Positions 20,946 to 26,278 of a stretch of 26,278 nt of DNA are shown here, one piece after another (position 1 is the first letter of the stretch; the number at the start of each line of letters is the position of its first letter). The notes under the pieces were generated by a model. That model was not told the origin of the DNA, did not search any database, and was given only the letters and a program-made list of their open reading frames with translations. The stretch lies in NCBI RefSeq assembly GCF_000003605.2, contig NW_003143821.1, forward strand, positions 204,819-231,096, given 5' to 3'. Source of the DNA: Saccoglossus kowalevskii (Eukaryota > Hemichordata > Enteropneusta > Harrimaniidae). A program made the position numbers and the translations under genes.

Positions 20946-21606
20946 TTTAAGAAATTTTAAAAAAGAAATTGTTAATATCAATTTTCAAGTGGAACAAAAT
21001 ATAATGACAAGGTAACAAGCATTCAAAGTATGATGACGTACAATGACAGTTTCTGACAGCTGCTTGAAAATCTAGCGGCAATTACAACTATTAAGACATT
21101 GACGACGAATGCCTGGTTAATAATTTGCTACTAAAACATCTTGAGACTTCTTTGACTTTTACACTATGGTTTTGTATTATGCTGTTGTTCACAACATGTA
21201 TGTTTTGCACAAAACATGGATCAAACATCCATAAAAATAATGATATTTATAAAGCAACACACCATTGATTTCCCCTTACACATGTTTACAAACTAATTTG
21301 CTCCAAATTAACACAGTTGAAGTTCAAATTTAACAACTAATAACATTTATTTAAAGCCTACAAGTTTCTGCATACTTTTTATACTCACTGTTGCTAAATT
21401 ACGTTAAAGCAGGGTAGTCGTCACCTGCGCATGCGTCAGATGACCATAGAGTGTTATTGTTTACAAACCAGCGTCTACCCATGAGCCTTTGCTGTTTTAG
21501 CGTGTGTTGTTATCATTGCTTGGGACTTAATTCCCGCGTTTGTACAGGTTAGAGCCTCTCACTTTAATTTTTTTTAGATATATTGGTTCATATTTCAGGT
21601 TCTCCC
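20946..21606. other. Upstream intron of the Shal/Kv4 gene, proximal part
   Basis: This follows the acceptor of the channel exon on the minus strand, so it is intronic. No open frame longer than chance is present. A patch at 21420-21540 is richer in CG dinucleotides than its surroundings and is described separately. Confidence 0.7.
21426..21538. promoter_or_regulatory. CpG-richer intronic patch with NRF1-, FOX- and E2F-like motifs
   Basis: TGCGCATGCGT at 21426-21436 is one base from the NRF1 consensus. TGTTTAC at 21458-21464 matches the forkhead core, and TTCCCGCG at 21531-21538 resembles an E2F site. Such motifs cluster in promoters and enhancers, and the patch lies about 500 bp upstream of the exon inside the intron. 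No transcript start can be demonstrated, and motif matches of this length occur by chance. Confidence 0.25.
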
Positions 21607-21614
21607 ATGTTCAA

Positions 21615-21795
21615 CACTGAGGGCGCTTCACAATTTTGATGTCATAAAAGAAAAAAACTGTTCCAGCTGCTAACACTTAGATTAACTAATAACATGCATG
21701 CACCAGTACAGGAACCCATTTGTAAATTCATGTACACATTTTACCAAGCCATGACATCATCATCATGACATCATAACTGAACAGCACCCTTAGTG
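21615..21795. mobile_element. 181-bp inverted-repeat element with TTCAA flanks
   Basis: The element starts CACTGAGGGCGC at 21615 and ends GCACCCTTAGTG at 21795. The inverted similarity extends inward to TTTTGATGTCAT on the left (to 21645) and ATGACATCATAACT on the right (from 21765). Over the 39-bp outer match, including flanks, 31 positions agree. TTCAA occurs directly next to both ends (21610-21614 and 21796-21800), consistent with a 5-bp target duplication. If the ends are placed further out at 21607 and 21803, the TTCAA becomes part of the arms instead. There is no coding capacity, so it would be a non-autonomous DNA transposon. Confidence 0.65.
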
Positions 21796-23489
21796 TTCAA
21801 CATTTGCAATTGTCGCATAAAGCGGTCGATAATAAACACGCGACATGATTTGTTTTCCCAACAATCATCCGCAAGAGTAACAAGACACGTAAATCCTTTC
21901 GACGGATAAGTTCAAAATAATTTTCACGAAAAATGACAAAATATATCGGTAATTATAATACAGTAGCATCTGCACAATATGATTGATCTTTTGGATATTT
22001 AGTGAGTTATGCAAATAGACTCGTCTAAACGTGTACAGTTATGATAATCATGAGAGGGATACATGATAATATACTTTTATACAATTTTGATTTAACTTTA
22101 TATATCAAATCAAAACGAAATATTTTGGTTTTAATATATATTTGATGAAAATATTCTATCATGCCGAAAATGTAGCAATCAGGTTTCACTTCGCAACAGA
22201 CATTGTCAATTTACATATTTCAATCAAATAATTATATCCCTATTTTAGATTCAAATTAACTTTTTGTTTACCTGTGATGGCCTCAATAAACACAGATTTA
22301 ATTAAAGCTTGTTTTTCAAATATGATTAAAATTGCGTCAATATTGGCAAAAGTTTCGAAGCATTTTATGTGTACACATCTGCATGTTCAATTAGAAATAT
22401 CAATCAGTCTGACGGCCTTATTAAAGATAAAGACACTTTACTAACACATGAGAATTTCTCTGATATTTTGCACAGCTACTATCAACGACTGACTGTTCTG
22501 GAAACAATTATTGTTGATCTTTCAAACTAACTTTTAAATTATTAGCATATTTAGCTGTATTTAACATTTTTATCTTCAAAATGTCCGCCAGAACGAGGTA
22601 TGAAAAAACTTATATCACCATGGAAACAAGCTAAGAAACCCTCATTGTAACTTCTTGATTCTAACCTATAGTTATACAGTAATATAAATTACTACAACTA
22701 TTTGAAAATAATATTCATAAATTTTCTGAAATACCTTAATTTGAACTTTTTTGAAATAAAATTGTTTTACATCATTAATTTTTCAAAGATCCTAAAACAA
22801 AAATATCTGCTCAAAATAACGCATTTTATTTTAAAATTGTCATAATAATTGGGCTTCATTATTTTTTTTATAATTCTGACAAAAAAAAACTGATGTACAC
22901 ATGATGTTGTAGAATGGTTTTCATTTATTGCCAGTATCCTGTATTTGTGTAGTAGAAAAATATATTAATTTTTCAAACGATATCCGTTTGACCAAAATTT
23001 CCTATAACAAGAAGGGCTTTTTATTGAAACACAAAATCATTTGGGAATAAAGAACAAAATATTTAATATGAACACAAGCATAAGGATCTAAAAAGATTGA
23101 GACATATCAACCGAGTTTGAGGGCTGCGACACATCGCAGACAAATAACAAATAAACCGTAACTGTTACATAAATCAGCGGACAGCGGGTTGTTTGGAATA
23201 CCAATGCGATAAACACATGAAGAACTTGCAGTTCCTGGCATACATAATGCATTATGTAATTTAATGCAGGCGCCAAACGTTTCAGGAAAAACACTCGCCA
23301 CAAAGACAAATCAACAACATAGACTGGGGAAATGAAGTCTACAGAACAGGATGGATTGGTAATTTAAAGTGCATTTTTTTTCTATCTTAAAGAATAATTC
23401 ACAGGTAATTGATTAAGGTGAAGAGAGGAGCATTTTGTGTTCAAATTCTCACAGGCTGTAAACATTATCACTGAAGGCAAGAATCATAG

Positions 23490-23497
23490 TGACGTCA
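23490..23497. promoter_or_regulatory. Full CRE palindrome
   Basis: TGACGTCA, the consensus palindrome for CREB/ATF-family factors. It is isolated, with no adjacent promoter signals seen. Confidence 0.25.
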
Positions 23498-23601
23498 ATC
23501 ATCGTAGAGAAATTGACAATTAGAGCTCATCAAAATGAAGACTGGGCTGAAACGTGGTCACTAGCATTGATTGCAATCCCACAATGAATCATTTGAGTCC
23601 T

Positions 23602-23615
23602 AGTCATCGATGACT
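23602..23615. repeat. Perfect 14-bp palindrome
   Basis: AGTCATCGATGACT equals its reverse complement. It contains two ATGACT/AGTCAT half-sites of the bZIP type around a CG centre, about 105 bp from the CRE. Confidence 0.6.
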
Positions 23616-24215
23616 GGAGAACCCTTTAAAAGATAGTAATTGTTTTTCAATGGCAACAAAATATTACTTTACAAAATAGAAACTGGAATCTATTCCAGCT
23701 TGATGGAGAGTGTCTTTAGCATGTGTGATGGTTTCTGATATTCTAATATTATTTATTAAAGTAGCAGTCTCACATTCTCACAAAATATTTTGTTTGAACG
23801 TAACACCCGTAGACACCCACACGAACTAACACAATATTTTTCTAAGACTATCTACATCCAACATATGACCCTAATACAGGAACTCTAATTCACATAGGGT
23901 CCTGCAGAAACAAGGAAAATCGGAAAATCAGTTTTTATACATAAATCACAAATGAAATAGAGGTGATATAAATACACAAAAATGAAACTATATATAATTT
24001 AATGGACAGCAATGCATGCATGCCACGTGTTGAAATCAAAGCACGTAGAGAATATTTAAGTCACCAGCTGTAACAATTTTCCCGATGAAACTCTACTTCA
24101 CTCTTTCATATCTGTGTGTATTTCACTTGAAGATTTCAGAATAAGAGCATACATATGTATAACCTGTTTGTAGACACTCAACCGCCAATGGTCTCTCCTA
24201 TTTTTAGATTCATCT

Positions 24216-24256
24216 ACGTGCATGCGTGCGTGTGTTGTGTGTGAGTGTGTGTGTGA
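24216..24256. repeat. Impure GT/GC microsatellite
   Basis: The alternating purine-pyrimidine run ACGTGCATGCGTGCGTGTGT is followed by GTGTGAGTGTGTGTGTGAG. This is the kind of sequence that can adopt Z-DNA. Confidence 0.7.
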
Positions 24257-24459
24257 GCGAGACAGACATAATCAGAAATGGTATTCAGAAAACGAGTGGC
24301 TCAATTATCAAATACTTAAGAAAAATGCATCTCATTTAGAGCGGCAATATTTTCGTATTTCATGCTTATCATCTTGCCAAGAGTAAAACTGTCGTCATCA
24401 GACGTCTGAATGAGTATACACATCAGATGAAAGTTGATCGGTGTATTACAAATATTTAA

Positions 24460-24519
24460 TTCCGCAGATATCTTCTACAAGTATTATTTAATTTGCCAGA
24501 ATTGTTTGATAGAGATACT
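24460..24519. repeat. Diverged direct repeat, copy A
   Basis: AAGTATTATTTAATTTGCCA and the following AGAATTGTTTGATAGAGATACT match a second copy 467 bp to the right, with about 83 percent identity over 60 bp by eye. Confidence 0.6.
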
Positions 24520-24926
24520 TATTATATGCTGATACGTGTAGGTTTCACATCCCAATTAGATATTTCTGTCACGCGAGGGGTCACATATACACCCACGAAT
24601 GTAACCCACTACACTGTGTAAACAACTTTTTGCAATGGATGGCATGCTTATTTCAAACTGTTTTATTTCATATGATACCAGAATAACCAAGGATTAGAAA
24701 TTGCGAGTGGAATTTTAGCGATAACCAGCTGGTTTTGAAATGGCAGGCTGATTCATTTAAAGTGAGTAGCCAGCTGGGTCAACGTTTTCCAATATTGCCA
24801 ATACAAGTGTAGTTGAATCGGCTTTACTTTGCAGCTCTTATGAACATCTGTGGTGATGCTGTTGGGAACTTGATGCAATCATTCTCCGAGTAAAGTAGAC
24901 CCACTCATCAAGTTTTCACATTTTAA

Positions 24927-24987
24927 TTCCATAAATATCATCAAGAAGTATTTTTTAATTTGACAGAATTGTTTGTATAGGGATACT
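24927..24987. repeat. Diverged direct repeat, copy B
   Basis: The second copy reads AAGTATTTTTTAATTTGACA followed by GAATTGTTTGTATAGGGATACT. Similarity fades on both sides, so the full unit is unknown; it may be a dispersed repeat or an old local duplication. Confidence 0.6.
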
Positions 24988-26232
24988 CTAACTAATACAC
25001 TAATATGTTACATCACTCTAACAATTATAAGAGTCAACAGTGCAAGTAATATGCATGTACATGGTGTATAATAGAAAATTGAAAACAAGTTTTTTTAATA
25101 CCACACAGCGCTGTGACTGAATATTTTTGTCACCAATCTATGCTCATCATCGCATGGGATGTCACCTTTAAAAATAATGCAGGAAATTAACGTTGGACCA
25201 AGACTGAATGATATTGTGTAGGATCGATAGTTTTGACAACCAACAGGTCCTTTTGACAGATATAAGACAAATTTACATGGACCTGCAGTTTCAGAGTAAT
25301 AACCGGTCCTTCTAATGTAAGAGAGACATATTACAAATTCAAAACATATTCTATTTTTTTAACATCTTTTGCAGTGTTATCAATCAGGAGATATATTACA
25401 TTAACTTGCCCCAAACAGTCATCACTCAGCTTTATTATATTACTATTAAATGCAGATGTAAATGTATACATATTTATACATAAAAATTTTACAATAATCA
25501 TTTAATCTGCATAATTATTATTCACCCACCTGCTATTTATTCATTACAGTTATGTTATTTTATTTAATAAAGTGCCATAATATATTTATTGTAGCTCAAC
25601 GTAATTTTATTTTCTCTCAACATATGTAGCATATGTTAAATTATTGATGACGTAAGGACATGGGACACTACTAGTACTATAGTCCAAGCTAATTTTAAGG
25701 TTCTCATTATGATCACTATTCTCACTGATCTTATTCATATTTTATTTATTGTATTTTTTGTAATTATGTCATTTCTGATGAAAATAAATAAGAATAACTA
25801 TACATCCTGTCCGAACTCTCACAAATAAATGTAACAGTCACAACACAAATACAGATTCCATCAGAATGGATGCACAATAAATAGAAACTGGGAATTTTAA
25901 CTAATTTTGAAAGGTGACTATACTGTGATAGAGAAACTATACGGTCCATCCAACTTAATAAACAACGACTGCCACCCAAGATGCCATCTGATGTATACGT
26001 GTAGCAAACTTACAAAGTTTTAATTGGTTGATAAGTAGAACTACTTGGCATGTCTTGCCTTGTTTTATCTTATCTGTCACTTTTTTTATTTCCTAGTTTA
26101 CTATTTGGCTGGTTCAAGTAAAGTGAAGTATTTTATTAGTTCTGCACACTATGCATGTAAATCTTGATGGTGTCCATAATGTCAAGACAATGATTGCGAA
26201 ATCAATGACAATTATAGAAATTTAGCTCCGAA

Positions 26233-26233
<1 letters not shown>

Positions 26234-26268
<35 letters not shown>
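26234..26268. repeat. (TA)n microsatellite
   Basis: About 17 TA units close to the right end of the window. Confidence 0.95.
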
Positions 26269-26271
<3 letters not shown>

Positions 26272-26278
26272 TAAACTA

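Larger units (their letters stand above)
21801..26233. other. 4.4 kb of upstream Shal/Kv4 intron, no exon seen
   Basis: The first coding exon of Kv4 genes is large (N-terminus, S1-S5 and half the pore) and would be obvious as a long minus-strand frame. None is present, so the intron runs past the right end of the window. Short frames at 23088-23309 and 25764-25979 are chance-length. A CRE palindrome, a 14-bp palindrome, a GT repeat and a diverged direct repeat are listed separately. Confidence 0.55.

Noticed and set aside
23430-23460. B-box-like GTTCAAATTC suggesting a tRNA or tRNA-derived SINE
   Set aside because: No A box, acceptor stem or cloverleaf could be built around it.

Overview
The window looks like AT-rich, gene-poor nuclear DNA from a bilaterian animal. 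The evidence is one spliced potassium-channel exon with canonical GT-AG borders, a decayed THAP-type zinc-finger sequence, long minisatellites, short inverted-repeat transposon remnants and microsatellites. There are no operons, and no bacterial ribosome-binding sites or tRNAs were seen. The repeat style and the Shal-like residues fit a marine invertebrate such as a mollusc, but that placement is inference and nothing here proves it.

Layout. Positions 1-240 hold two diverged copies of a ~157-bp repeat cut by the window edge. Positions 1474-5008 are a 37-bp minisatellite of about 95 units, and 5760-8796 are an unrelated 42-bp minisatellite of about 72 units. Together they fill about a quarter of the window, and each carries higher-order repeats. 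They face each other across a ~720-bp unique spacer with a palindrome at each inner edge. A three-copy ~51-bp repeat follows at 8838-8970. Positions 8990-12480 show nothing recognisable. A degenerate 23-bp minisatellite (12484-13075) is interrupted by what looks like a retroposon 3' end with an ATT tail. A THAP-domain relic with two frame breaks and a lost zinc ligand lies on the minus strand at 15088-15447. A 199-bp miniature inverted-repeat element occupies 15829-16027. A short foldback sits at 18970-19037 and a long TA microsatellite at 19487-19549.

The only confident functional coding sequence is a 163-bp exon at 20781-20943 on the minus strand. It encodes the end of the selectivity filter, the S6 helix and the start of the C-terminal tail of a Shal/Kv4 voltage-gated potassium channel. 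The rest of the gene is outside the window or not detectable. DNA above 20943 should be the upstream intron, and DNA just below 20781 the downstream intron. If that intron is long, the gene's primary transcript would run through the TA microsatellite, the THAP relic and both minisatellites. The upstream intron holds a second inverted-repeat element (21615-21795) flanked by a TTCAA direct repeat, plus scattered motif matches.

Most long open frames inside the 42-bp array are artefacts of a repeat period divisible by three. The most unusual observation is that the minus strand of every typical 37-bp unit reads like a complete 3' splice-site module (branchpoint-like CTGAC or CTAAC, then a pyrimidine-rich stretch, then CACAG), on the same strand as the channel exon.
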